From positions 1 through 50,550 of the forward strand of contig CAMBOI010000023.1 in NCBI GenBank assembly GCA_945869265.1: 50,550 nucleotides of DNA, in the 5' to 3' direction. Below, piece after piece: positions 28,709 to 37,080 of the stretch. The notes beneath the pieces were generated by a model. The model was not told the origin of the DNA and did not search any database. It saw only the letters and a list, made by a program, of their open reading frames with translations. Origin of the DNA: an uncultured Prevotella sp. Its GTDB lineage: Bacteria > Bacteroidota > Bacteroidia > Bacteroidales > Bacteroidaceae. Both the position numbers and the translations under genes were made by a program. Position 1 is the first letter of the stretch, and each line of letters starts with the position of its first letter.

Positions 28709-29731
28709 TTATTTATTATTCTGCTTATAATACTTTATCAGTTTCGGAACAACCTCCTCAACGGTACCTACTATCACATAGTCGGCAATCTTGTTGATGG
28801 GTGCTTCGGGGTCGCTGTTCACCGAGATGATGATACCAGAGTCCTGCATACCGGCGATGTGCTGAATCTGACCGCTGATACCGCAGGCGATGTACACCTT
28901 CGGATGCACGGTGACACCCGTCTGACCAATCTGACGGTCGTGGTCGATCCATCCGGCATCTACAGCGGCACGAGAGCCACCTACCTCGCCGTGAAGCACC
29001 TTGGCCAACTGGAATAGTTGGTCGAAACCTTCCTTCGAACCTACACCATATCCACCGGCAACAACAATGGGCGAACCCTTGAGGTTGTGCTTGGCAGCTT
29101 CTACGTGATGGTCGAGCACCTTAACCACGTATGCCTCGGCAGATACATACTTAGACACCTCGGGATAAACAACCTCGCCCTTGGCATTGCCCTCGTAGAT
29201 AGCCTTCTGCATTACGCCTGAGCGCACTGTAGCCATCTGTGGACGATGGTCGGGATTGACGATTGTTGCCACGATGTTACCACCAAATGCCGGACGAATC
29301 TGATAGAGCAGGTTGTCGTAGGTCTTCTGGTTCTTCTTGTCCTCATACGGACCAATCTCGAGTTCGGTGCAGTCGGCTGTCAATCCGCTGGTGAGCGATG
29401 ATGACACGCGCGGACCGAGGTCGCGTCCGATAACAGTGGCACCCATAAGGCATATCTGCGGCTTCTCCTCCTTGAAGAGGTTTACGAGAATGTCGGTGTG
29501 GGGAGCTGATGTGTAGGGGAACAGACCTTCACCGTCGAAGACAAACAGTTTGTCAACGCCATAAGGCAAAATCTGTTCTTCCACCTTTCCTTTGATCCCT
29601 GCGCCGGCAACTATGGCATTGAGGTCAACGCCCAGTTCATTGGCCAGTTTGCGGCCCTTTGTCAATAGTTCCTGTGAAACCTCCTGCACCTGAGTGCCTT
29701 CGATTTCGCAATATACAAATACGTTGTTCAT
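28709..29731 (-). CDS. etfA: electron transfer flavoprotein alpha subunit
   Basis: EtfA (340 aa) binds FAD and, with EtfB, shuttles electrons from dehydrogenases. The ATG at 29731 (MNNVFVYCEIEG) is eight bases beyond the etfB stop and gives the normal start; an upstream in-frame ATG would overlap etfB. The C-terminal FAD domain carries VVAGGYGVGSKEGF, VGGSRAAVDAGW, and GISGQIQHIAGMQDSGIIIS with NSDPEAPINKIADYVIVG, the family signature. It belongs to the etfB-etfA-acd operon. Confidence 0.95.
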   Translation of the reverse strand: MNNVFVYCEIEGTQVQEVSQELLTKGRKLANELGVDLNAIVAGAGIKGKVEEQILPYGVDKLFVFDGEGLFPYTSAPHTDILVNLFKEEKPQICLMGATVIGRDLGPRVSSSLTSGLTADCTELEIGPYEDKKNQKTYDNLLYQIRPAFGGNIVATIVNPDHRPQMATVRSGVMQKAIYEGNAKGEVVYPEVSKYVSAEAYVVKVLDHHVEAAKHNLKGSPIVVAGGYGVGSKEGFDQLFQLAKVLHGEVGGSRAAVDAGWIDHDRQIGQTGVTVHPKVYIACGISGQIQHIAGMQDSGIIISVNSDPEAPINKIADYVIVGTVEEVVPKLIKYYKQNNK

Positions 29732-29738
29732 ATTTCTA

Positions 29739-30608
29739 CTAGCCAATAATCTTCTCGTTCAACAATTCCTTTATCAGTCCCTCTACGTCGGCATCGCTGC
29801 CAGTGAGAGTCTTGCTCTCCTTGGCCTGGAACACGATGTTTTTAACAGCTTTCACCTTGGTGGGCGAACCACTGAGACCGCACTGCTGGGGATCGCCGTC
29901 AACATCAGCTACCGACCACTGGTTGAGAGTGAGGTAGGGACGCTCGTCGTACAATTCCTTGTATGGCATGTCTTCGGTGCGCTCCATAGGAGCTGTGGCA
30001 CGCTTGTATTTCATCACGAGCTTAACGTTGCACGGACGGCAGGGGGCTGCACTTCCGTTGACGGTTACGACAACAGGCATAGGAGCCTCGACAGTCTCGG
30101 CACCACCGTCGATGAGGCGGCGGATGGTGAGCTTGCCGTCTTCCACCTTCTCGATGCTCTCGGCGTAAGTGACCTGATTGAGGCCCAACTTCTGGGCAAC
30201 CTGCGGACCAACCTGTGCGGTGTCGCCGTCGATGGCCTGACGACCGCCGATGACAATGTCAACATCGCCAATCTTCTTGATGGCGGTGGCAAGCGCATAG
30301 GATGTAGCGAGAGTGTCGGCACCAGCGAAAAGACGGTCGGTGAGCAACCATCCGGTGTCGGCACCACGATAGAGCCCCTGGCGGATAATCTCAGCCGCAC
30401 GGGGAGGACCCATCGTCAGAATACCAACGGTGGAACCAGGATTCTGCTCCTTCAGGCGGAGAGCCTGCTCAAGAGCGTTCAGATCTTCAGGATTGAAGAT
30501 GGCGGGCAGAGCGGCACGATTGACCGTTCCTTCGGCGGTCATGGCGTCCTTGCCCACATTTCTTGTGTCTGGAACTTGCTTTGCAAGTACTACAATTTTC
30601 AAACTCAT
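29739..30608 (-). CDS. etfB: electron transfer flavoprotein beta subunit
   Basis: EtfB (289 aa), first gene of the etfB-etfA-acd operon. It begins MSLKIVVLAKQVPDTRNVG. Nucleotide-binding segments are ALRLKEQNPGSTVGILTMGP (about 47-66) and DIVIGGRQAIDGDTAQVGPQVA (about 114-135). LPVVVTV-type and RPCNVKLVMKYKRA segments follow (about 165-190). The C-terminal recognition loop (about 195-290) inserts into EtfA and docks the dehydrogenase. Length and order are normal. Confidence 0.94.
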   Translation of the reverse strand: MSLKIVVLAKQVPDTRNVGKDAMTAEGTVNRAALPAIFNPEDLNALEQALRLKEQNPGSTVGILTMGPPRAAEIIRQGLYRGADTGWLLTDRLFAGADTLATSYALATAIKKIGDVDIVIGGRQAIDGDTAQVGPQVAQKLGLNQVTYAESIEKVEDGKLTIRRLIDGGAETVEAPMPVVVTVNGSAAPCRPCNVKLVMKYKRATAPMERTEDMPYKELYDERPYLTLNQWSVADVDGDPQQCGLSGSPTKVKAVKNIVFQAKESKTLTGSDADVEGLIKELLNEKIIG

Positions 30609-30654
30609 ATTTAATTATAAATAGTTATTGTTCCGATTAATACGAAAATTGATG

Positions 30655-30685
30655 CAAAATTACGTCTTTTTTTTCATTTGGCAAA
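30655..30685 (-). promoter_or_regulatory. promoter of etfB-etfA-acd
   Basis: Minus sense: TTTG (30685-30682), 19 bases, TAATTTTG (30662-30655), about 47 bases above the etfB ATG. Confidence 0.7.
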
Positions 30686-30724
30686 ATAAAATGCAAAGAA
30701 AGTTATGATTTTCATATTTTTTTG

Positions 30725-30732
30725 CTAACTTT
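30725..30732 (+). promoter_or_regulatory. -7 element of dnaG
   Basis: TAACTTTG nine bases before the dnaG ATG, so the leader would be only a few bases long. No exact TTTG is at the -33 spacing. Confidence 0.55.
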
Positions 30733-30741
30733 GCAGCGATT

Positions 30742-32676
30742 ATGATTGATAGAGATACCATAGACAAGATTATGGAGGCGACAAACATCGTGGATGTCGT
30801 CTCGGAATTTGTGACATTGCGCAAGGCTGGCATCAACTACAAGGGCCTCTGTCCGTTTCACGACGACAAGACCCCGTCGTTTATGGTGTCGCCCGCTAAG
30901 GGTATATGTCATTGCTTCGCATGTGGAAAGGGCGGCAATGCCGTAAACTTCCTCATGGAGCACGAACAGATATCCTATCCCGACGCATTGAGGTGGCTCG
31001 CCAAGAAATACAATATCGAGATACAGGAGCGCGAACTATCTGCCGAGGAGAAGCAGCAGGCTACCGACCGCGAGAGCATGTTCATCGTAAACGAATGGGC
31101 TAAGAACTATTTTATTGACATACTAAAGAAGAACCCCGACGGACAAGCCATCGGACTGCAATACTTCCGCAGTCGTGGCATAAGGGATGATATCATAGAG
31201 AAATTCAAACTCGGATATGCCTTGCCCAAGCGAGATGCCTTGTCTAAGGCAGCAGTGGCTGCGGGATATAAAGCCGACTATCTCGTGAAGACAGGACTAT
31301 GCTATCGCAAGGACAACGGCGAACTGGTGGACCGATATGCGGGGCGAGTGATATTCCCGTGGTTCTCGGTGTCGGGCAAGGTGAATGCCTTCGGAGGCCG
31401 ACTGCTCGACTCGCGCACCAAGGGCGTGCAGCAGAAATATGTCAACTCGCCCGAGTCGGACATCTTCCACAAGGAGCGCGAACTATACGGACTTTATCAG
31501 GCGAAGCGCGAGATTGCAAAGCAAGACCATGTGTATATGGTGGAGGGATATACCGACGTGATTGCCATGCACCAATGTGGTATATGTAATGTGGTGGCAA
31601 ACTCGGGTACGGCTCTGTCGGTGCATCAGATCAAGGCCCTGCGCAGATTCACTCCTAACATCACACTTCTCTACGACGGCGACGAGGCAGGAATACATGC
31701 TGCCATGCGAGGCACCGACATGCTGCTTGGCGAGGGAATGAACGTAAAGGTGCTGCTGCTGCCCGACGGCGACGATCCCGACAGTTTTGCACGCAAGCAC
31801 TCGGCTGAGGAATTCAGAAAATATGTGGAGGACAATCAGACGGACTTCATACGATTTAAGTCGGACGTGATGCTGCGAGGTGTCAACGACCCGATAAAGC
31901 GCTCGGAGGCCATCACGAGTATTGTGCGCAGCATATCGGTGATACCCAACCAAATCACGCGTGACACATACGTGCACGAGTGCTCTGACCGACTGCAAAT
32001 CAACGAGCAGACATTGATCAACACGATGAACTCGTTCATACGTGGCGACATCGAATCGGCACAAAAGGAGCAGGAACGCGAGGCCCGACGACATGATGCC
32101 CCCACTGCCTCCGCCATTGCCCCCTCACAAGACAATCCCATCGAACCCCTGCTCATACAACTGATATTGCAGCACGGGGGAGATATAATATATAAGGATG
32201 TGAAGACAGCCGACGGAGAGAGCATCAATCTGACGGTGGCGCAGTTTATCGACTACGACCTCTCGCAAGATAATCTCCGCTTGTCCAATCCGATATATCA
32301 GACGATACTCAACGAGGCTGCCGCCCATAGTGGCGACGAGGGTTTCGACCCTGCAGCCTTCTTTGCCTCATATCACGACATCAATGTGAGCAGTGTGGCG
32401 TCGAGCCTCACGTTCAACAAGTATCAGCTGTGCCGCAGTCTTGAGATTACACCCGACGAGGAGGCTGTGCGACTGAACACGATTCACCTTCTGTCGGAGT
32501 ACAGGGCTCACACTGTGCAGAATATGCTCAATGCCCTGAAGCGCCGACTTGCTGAGGCTCAACGCAACAAGAACGGTGACGAGGTGAGGGCTATACTCAA
32601 GGAGATGATGGATGCCCGAACGCTGCGCGACACTATTGCCGACAGTGTGGGGCAGAGCTTGGTCAGAAATCTGTGA
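30742..32676 (+). CDS. dnaG: DNA primase
   Basis: DnaG (644 aa) makes the RNA primers for replication. The CHC2 zinc finger is C37-x2-H40 with C58-x2-C61 (CPFH and CFAC). The TOPRIM core has the acidic VYMVEGYTD motif (about 263-271) with ANSGTALSVHQIK, and the LLYDGDEAGIHAA motif (about 312-324). The C-terminal third is the helicase-binding region and is poorly conserved, as usual. The length is normal. The cls gene starts ten bases after its stop. It is divergent from etfB. Confidence 0.96.
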   Translation: MIDRDTIDKIMEATNIVDVVSEFVTLRKAGINYKGLCPFHDDKTPSFMVSPAKGICHCFACGKGGNAVNFLMEHEQISYPDALRWLAKKYNIEIQERELSAEEKQQATDRESMFIVNEWAKNYFIDILKKNPDGQAIGLQYFRSRGIRDDIIEKFKLGYALPKRDALSKAAVAAGYKADYLVKTGLCYRKDNGELVDRYAGRVIFPWFSVSGKVNAFGGRLLDSRTKGVQQKYVNSPESDIFHKERELYGLYQAKREIAKQDHVYMVEGYTDVIAMHQCGICNVVANSGTALSVHQIKALRRFTPNITLLYDGDEAGIHAAMRGTDMLLGEGMNVKVLLLPDGDDPDSFARKHSAEEFRKYVEDNQTDFIRFKSDVMLRGVNDPIKRSEAITSIVRSISVIPNQITRDTYVHECSDRLQINEQTLINTMNSFIRGDIESAQKEQEREARRHDAPTASAIAPSQDNPIEPLLIQLILQHGGDIIYKDVKTADGESINLTVAQFIDYDLSQDNLRLSNPIYQTILNEAAAHSGDEGFDPAAFFASYHDINVSSVASSLTFNKYQLCRSLEITPDEEAVRLNTIHLLSEYRAHTVQNMLNALKRRLAEAQRNKNGDEVRAILKEMMDARTLRDTIADSVGQSLVRNL

Positions 32677-32686
32677 GGAGATTAAA

Positions 32687-34114
32687 ATGCACGGACTGCA
32701 TATCATTCTCGTAGTGATATACGAGATAATAAAGGTGGTGGCGATAATACATGTGCTGATAGACAATCGCCAACCGGTGAAGACGATGGCATGGGCCATG
32801 GTCATATATTTCGTGCCCGTGGTGGGACTGGTGCTCTACCTGTTCTTCGGTATCAACACGCGCAGGGACAAACTGATCAGTCAGCGTAGTCTCGACCAAC
32901 TCACCCGCCGCTCGATGCTCGGCTTTGTGGATCAAAACGACATGCAGGTGCCCGAGCGATACAAGCAGATGGTGGAACTGTTCGTCAACGACAATTTGGC
33001 TCTTCCCTTTAATAATAATAAGGTGGAACTGTTCACCAATGGTTATACGTTTTTCCTCTCGCTCATTGCCGACATGGGCAGGGCGCGTCATCACATCCAC
33101 ATGGATGTATATATCTTCGAGGATGATGCCCTTGGCCGGCTCATTCGTGATGTGCTCATCGACAAGGCGCGCCAGGGAGTGGAGGTGAGAGTGATATATG
33201 ATGACGTGGGTTCGTGGTCAACCAACAACGAATTCTTCGAACAGTTGCGCGATGGCGGTGTGGAGGTGAGTGCCTTCCTGCCGGTGCGCTTCCCGCAGTT
33301 TGCCCGTAAGGTCAACTACCGCAACCACCGCAAGATATTCATTATCGACGGCGAGGTGGGGTATGTAGGTGGCTTCAACATTGCCACGCGCTATGTGAAG
33401 GGTAGGGACGGCATGTCATGGCGCGATACGATGGTGAGGCTCACAGGCAATGGCGTGTATGGCATTCAGAGCACGTTCCTCATCGACTGGTATTTTGTTG
33501 ACCGCACGATGATATCCAGTCGCCAGTATTATCCTCCCGTTGACACGTCGCTGGCCTCCAAGTGCATCTCGCAGATGGTGAACGGCAGTCCGTCGTCGCC
33601 CTATCCTTCCATCATGCACGGATATGTGAGGGCATTGATAGAGGCCCAACGTTATGTGTATATCCAGACTCCGTATTTCATGCCCACCGAGTCGGTGCTT
33701 GTAGCGATGAAGACGGCAGCCATGGGTGGAGTGGATGTGCGACTGATGGTGCCGCGCAAGGGTGATGCCCACGTGGTGGCATGGGCTTCGCGCACATATC
33801 TGCGTGAGATTATCGATGCCGGGGTGAAGGTGTATATGTATAGTGGGGGCTTCCTGCACAGCAAGGTTCTCGTTGCCGACGACTGTATTGCCACTTGCGG
33901 TTCGACGAATGTTGATTTCCGCAGTTTCGAGAATAACTTCGAGTCGAATGTCTTCTTCTACGACACCGACACGGCAGTTCGTTTCCGCAAGATGTTTGAG
34001 GTGGATATCACCTCGTCGATATTGCTCAACGACCTGCCTCTCGAACGCCTTCAGGTGTCGTTCTTTGCGCGACTGTGGGAGAGTGTGACGAGGCTGTTGG
34101 CGCCGGTGATGTGA
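32687..34114 (+). CDS. cls: cardiolipin synthase
   Basis: A phospholipase D-superfamily enzyme (475 aa) that condenses two phosphatidylglycerol molecules to cardiolipin at the inner membrane. The ATG at 32687 lies ten bases past the dnaG stop and starts two hydrophobic segments (about residues 1-18 and 28-50), as usual for ClsA. Two HKD motifs are present: NHRKIFIIDGEVGYVGGFN (about 213-231) and HSKVLVADDCIATCGSTN (about 390-407). DDVGSWSTNNEFFEQLRDGGV is a typical intervening segment. An in-frame longer start would lie inside dnaG. Confidence 0.94.
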   Translation: MHGLHIILVVIYEIIKVVAIIHVLIDNRQPVKTMAWAMVIYFVPVVGLVLYLFFGINTRRDKLISQRSLDQLTRRSMLGFVDQNDMQVPERYKQMVELFVNDNLALPFNNNKVELFTNGYTFFLSLIADMGRARHHIHMDVYIFEDDALGRLIRDVLIDKARQGVEVRVIYDDVGSWSTNNEFFEQLRDGGVEVSAFLPVRFPQFARKVNYRNHRKIFIIDGEVGYVGGFNIATRYVKGRDGMSWRDTMVRLTGNGVYGIQSTFLIDWYFVDRTMISSRQYYPPVDTSLASKCISQMVNGSPSSPYPSIMHGYVRALIEAQRYVYIQTPYFMPTESVLVAMKTAAMGGVDVRLMVPRKGDAHVVAWASRTYLREIIDAGVKVYMYSGGFLHSKVLVADDCIATCGSTNVDFRSFENNFESNVFFYDTDTAVRFRKMFEVDITSSILLNDLPLERLQVSFFARLWESVTRLLAPVM

Positions 34115-34152
34115 GATGTGAGAGGTTTGAGGAGTTAACTTCTAAAAAAAAG

Positions 34153-34722
34153 ATGTACAAATTATATATTGACGACAATCCGATGGAGATTGACCTTGAT
34201 GCCGCACTCGGCGCAATGACGGAGCAGAGGCGGACAAAGGTGATGGCATTTAAGCATGAGCAGGGACGCAAACTCTCGGCTGCGGCTTATATGCTCTTAT
34301 GCAAGGCATTGAGGGAGGAATATGGAATCAACGAAGCGCCATTGTTTGAATATTCTGAGCATGGCAAACCGGCGATAGTGGGGCATCCCGAGATATTCTT
34401 CAATATGAGTCATTGCAGGTCGGTGGCGGCGTGTGTTGTATCGTCGTCACCCGTGGGAGTGGATGTAGAGGAAGTGCGTGAGTTCAAGAAATCCCTTGCC
34501 CGCTATGTGCTCAATGACGAGGAATACTCAATGATATCTTCCGCTCCGCAGCCCGACCGCGAGTTCATCCGTCTGTGGACGATGAAGGAGTCGTGTCTAA
34601 AGCTCACGGGCGAGGGCATCACGCGCGATCTCAAGACCGTCCTTGTCGACACCGCTAAGTATCATTTCGATACTCAACAATTCGGTAGTGCCATCCTCAC
34701 TGTCTGTTCATTCTTCATTTAG
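34153..34722 (+). CDS. 4'-phosphopantetheinyl transferase superfamily protein
   Basis: A Sfp/AcpT-type enzyme (189 aa) that moves phosphopantetheine from CoA onto a carrier-protein serine. NMSHC (84-88), GVDVEEV (102-108; magnesium-binding Asp and Glu) and WTMKESCLKLTGEGI (142-156) are the three family motifs. The ATG at 34153 follows a GGAGTTAACTTC sequence. It may be a second transferase beside the housekeeping AcpS, used for a secondary carrier protein; none is visible here. It ends next to the repeat island. Confidence 0.9.
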   Translation: MYKLYIDDNPMEIDLDAALGAMTEQRRTKVMAFKHEQGRKLSAAAYMLLCKALREEYGINEAPLFEYSEHGKPAIVGHPEIFFNMSHCRSVAACVVSSSPVGVDVEEVREFKKSLARYVLNDEEYSMISSAPQPDREFIRLWTMKESCLKLTGEGITRDLKTVLVDTAKYHFDTQQFGSAILTVCSFFI

Positions 34723-34759
34723 GCACGGAAAACACGGATTATCACGGATTTAATATTTT

Positions 34760-34861
34760 GGCACGGAAAGACACGGCTTTTTCAAAGACACGGCTTTGGC
34801 TCCGCATTGATGTAATCCACGGCACTTCGTGGTTACGGCTTGCTTCGCAAGTTCACGGCTT
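34760..34861. repeat. 102-bp direct repeat, copy 1
   Basis: Identical by eye to 35403-35504. It contains inner units of GACACGGCTTT, and the hairpins CCACG-(6)-CGTGG and CTTGC-TTC-GCAAG. Confidence 0.9.
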
Positions 34862-34884
34862 TCTTTTCCACTGAGTTTTTTTGT

Positions 34885-35038
34885 CCACAGATTAGCACAG
34901 ATTATCACAGATTTTTTTAATATCTAAAGATATTGTGATTATCACAGATTATTATCATCAATTAATAATCAATAATCATTAATCAACCCAATCAGAGCTT
35001 TTGGCTCTTAATCTGTGTTAATCTGTGCCAATCTGTGG
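34885..35038. repeat. 29-base imperfect inverted repeat
   Basis: 34885-34913 (three CACAGATT units) is the reverse complement of 35010-35038 (three AATCTGTG units) with two mismatches; 96 bases lie between. Another AGAGC-TTTT-GGCTCT hairpin is just before the right arm. Confidence 0.8.
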
Positions 35039-35084
35039 TCTATAAACCCCTTGCGTCAGCCGCGCCCTCGGCGCATAGATAATC

Positions 35085-35147
35085 GCACTATGTGCGTCAA
35101 ATAATCGCAATTCTATTGCGTCAAATAATCGCAACTCTGTTGCGTAG
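35085..35147. repeat. three tandem hairpins with covarying stems
   Basis: The stems are CGCAC-TAT-GTGCG, CGCAAT-TCT-ATTGCG and CGCAAC-TCT-GTTGCG. The same spacer TCAAATAAT separates them, so the period is 24 bases for the last two units (35094-35117 and 35118-35141). The stems differ in sequence while pairing is kept. Confidence 0.75.
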
Positions 35148-35218
35148 GCAATCACGAGCAACCCCGAAGGGGCGAGAGCTTGTTTGCGAGTACAGGCCCG
35201 GCCGGCCAGGCTTTAAGT

Positions 35219-35290
35219 CCTCACCTTCTGAGAAGGGGAGGATTTAGGAGGGGTTGTGGAGCCTCTCCTAGCAGGAGAGGACGGGTGAGG
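35219..35290. repeat. REP-like palindromic element
   Basis: Outer arms CCTCACC (35219-35225) and GGTGAGG (35284-35290). Inner hairpins are CCTTCT-G-AGAAGG (35224-35236) and CCTCTCCT-AGC-AGGAGAGG (35262-35280). It resembles REP-like intergenic repeats known across Bacteroidota. Confidence 0.65.
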
Positions 35291-35402
35291 TAGAAAAGAA
35301 CAATCTGTGGTCTAAAAAAAACATCTGTGGTCTGACTCTTTATCCACAGATTATCACAGATTATTAAATATCAAAGATATGTTGATTATCACAGATTTTT
35401 AA

Positions 35403-35504
35403 GGCACGGAAAGACACGGCTTTTTCAAAGACACGGCTTTGGCTCCGCATTGATGTAATCCACGGCACTTCGTGGTTACGGCTTGCTTCGCAAGTTCACG
35501 GCTT
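35403..35504. repeat. 102-bp direct repeat, copy 2
   Basis: An exact copy of 34760-34861. Its last two bases enter the stop codon of the minus-strand helicase gene (35503-35505). Confidence 0.9.
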
Positions 35505-36942
35505 AGTTACATTCTTCATTTAAAATAGCCTGCTTCTCCGGCCAGTTGACAAGGTAGAGCTTCTCGGTGGCACGAGTGAAGGCGGTGTATAGCCAGTGGA
35601 GATACTCGGGAGTGAGCATGTCGTCGGTCATGTAGCCCTGGTCAACATATACGTGGCTCCATTGTCCGCCCTGAGCCTTATGACACGTGACGGCGAATGC
35701 ATATTTCACCTGCAGGGCATTGTAGTAAATATCCTGTCGCAAAGCCTTAAGACGATCTGCCTTCAGAGGTATATGCTGATAGTCCTCCATCACCTTGTTA
35801 TATAATTGTTCACTCTCATCGCGCGTCAGTGCAGGTGCCTCCGACCTCAGCGTGTTAAGATTCACCGTGGCAGTCAACTCGATGTTGTCATAATCGGGAA
35901 ACGACATGGTGACATCGGCAAAACGGAAGCCATACAGTTCGCGGATGTTCCTCACCCTCTCCACCTTCACCCTGTCGCCATTGGCGATGAAGGGCAGAGG
36001 GAGTTTCTCCTTCTCCGTCCAGTAGTAGTTGTTTTTCACAATCATAAGCCGGTCGCCCGAGCATAGTTCGTCCTCGTTGCCGAGCACCATATTCCTTATA
36101 CCGTTGTTGTATCTTATGGCGAGCTTGTTGCTGCGTGTGATGACGATGGTGTCGTCAAGTCCTGCACGCGAGTAGCTTGACGCCAACTCCTCAATCAGTT
36201 CGTTGCCGGGCACGTTGCGTATGTCGTCGAATCCCCTGAAGCACACCTTGGGCAGTTCCTCCGCATATTCATTGTCAGCCATCTGCCTCACCTTAGTGGC
36301 ATTCCACAGTATGCCCGAGTCCTCTTCCTGTCGCACCACCTCGCTGAGTGTGGCGTGCATCACTATATGCCCATAGCTCCCCATCACTTGGGGCATGAGG
36401 GCAGGACTCTCGTCCTCGCCCACGGGCGGCAACTGTGCCCTGTCGCCAATGAGCATCACGCGGCAGTTGCGCCCGCCATTCACGTATTGCATCAGGTCGT
36501 CGAGCAGGCGTCCGCTGCCGAATCCTCCTCCTCCATATCCCTGGTTGGCTATCATTGACGCCTCGTCTATGATAAACAAGGTGTCGGTGTGCAGATTGTC
36601 GTTGAGCGAAAATCCCTCCAAACCCACGGCTCCCGTCCTTTGACGGTAAATGCGTCGGTGGATGGTGTAGGCAGACTGACCGGAATATAGCGAAAATATC
36701 TTTGCCGCCCTGCCCGTGGGAGCCATTAGCACAATCTTCTGCTTCATCTCCATCAGAGCCCTCACAATGGCTGAGGCGAGAGTAGTTTTGCCCGTTCCGG
36801 CAGCCCCGTTGAGGATAAACACAGGGTGATCGTCGCGACAAGTCATATATTCGGCAAAGAGTCGCATGGCAGTGTCTTGCTCCATTGTGGGAGTAACGCT
36901 CATCTGCCTGCGTATATTTTCGATATAAAAATCTCTTATCAT
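35503..36942 (-). CDS. RecD-like ATP-dependent DNA helicase
   Basis: A 479-residue superfamily 1 helicase. Walker A is GAAGTGKTT (46-54). The APTGRAAKIF segment (motif Ia) follows, then Walker B TLFIIDEASM (about 125-134), LIGDRAQLPPVG (motif III), TCHKAQGGQWSHVYVD (about 430, motif V) and YTAFTRATEKLYLV (motif VI). It lacks the long N-terminal domain of RecD2 and the RecB/RecC partners, so it is a stand-alone helicase, probably in repair or replication restart. It has a full promoter and is divergent from the pseudopilin-like gene. Confidence 0.9.
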   Translation of the reverse strand: MIRDFYIENIRRQMSVTPTMEQDTAMRLFAEYMTCRDDHPVFILNGAAGTGKTTLASAIVRALMEMKQKIVLMAPTGRAAKIFSLYSGQSAYTIHRRIYRQRTGAVGLEGFSLNDNLHTDTLFIIDEASMIANQGYGGGGFGSGRLLDDLMQYVNGGRNCRVMLIGDRAQLPPVGEDESPALMPQVMGSYGHIVMHATLSEVVRQEEDSGILWNATKVRQMADNEYAEELPKVCFRGFDDIRNVPGNELIEELASSYSRAGLDDTIVITRSNKLAIRYNNGIRNMVLGNEDELCSGDRLMIVKNNYYWTEKEKLPLPFIANGDRVKVERVRNIRELYGFRFADVTMSFPDYDNIELTATVNLNTLRSEAPALTRDESEQLYNKVMEDYQHIPLKADRLKALRQDIYYNALQVKYAFAVTCHKAQGGQWSHVYVDQGYMTDDMLTPEYLHWLYTAFTRATEKLYLVNWPEKQAILNEECN

Positions 36943-36967
36943 ATGTATATTTTCATTTATTTGACTG

Positions 36968-36999
36968 CAAACATATAAAAAATATTCGATAAAAGCAAA
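36968..36999 (-). promoter_or_regulatory. promoter of the RecD-like helicase
   Basis: Minus sense: TTTG (36999-36996), 20 bases, TATGTTTG (36975-36968); the ATG follows 25 bases later. Confidence 0.75.
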
Positions 37000-37015
37000 T
37001 TAATTAATGAAAAAA

Positions 37016-37047
37016 TTTGGAATTTCGCAAAGGATTTCATATCTTTG
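37016..37047 (+). promoter_or_regulatory. promoter of the pseudopilin-like gene, DUF3822 and rsmD
   Basis: TTTG (37016-37019), 20 bases, TATCTTTG (37040-37047), 33 bases above the ATG at 37081. Confidence 0.8.
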
Positions 37048-37080
37048 CAGCCAAGAAAGACAAAATAGACATATTTATAT

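Larger units (their letters stand above)
34723..35502. repeat. repeat-rich non-coding island
   Basis: 780 bases with no credible gene. In order: copies of CACGGATT; copy 1 of a 102-bp direct repeat (34760-34861); CACAGATTATCACAGATT units; a mirrored AATCTGTG block (35010-35038); three tandem hairpins (35085-35141); CCCC-GAA-GGGG and GGCCCGGCCGGCC; a palindromic element (35219-35290); more CACAGATT units; copy 2 of the 102-bp repeat. It separates the convergent phosphopantetheinyl transferase and helicase genes. Confidence 0.85.

Noticed and set aside
29694..30614. 306-codon open frame on the plus strand opposite etfB
   Set aside because: It is the mirror of a well-conserved gene, begins inside etfA and matches no protein family that I recognise.
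35085..35150. Possible CRISPR array (regular 24-base period)
   Set aside because: The repeated part and the variable part form one hairpin with covarying arms. There are no unique 30-base spacers and no cas gene in the window.
35340..35348. Exact DnaA box TTATCCACA, possible origin
   Set aside because: It is a single copy inside CACAGATT repeats, far from dnaA, so it is most likely chance overlap.
34723..35502. Insertion sequence or remnant
   Set aside because: No transposase frame, no terminal inverted repeats and no clear target-site duplication. The long repeats are direct.
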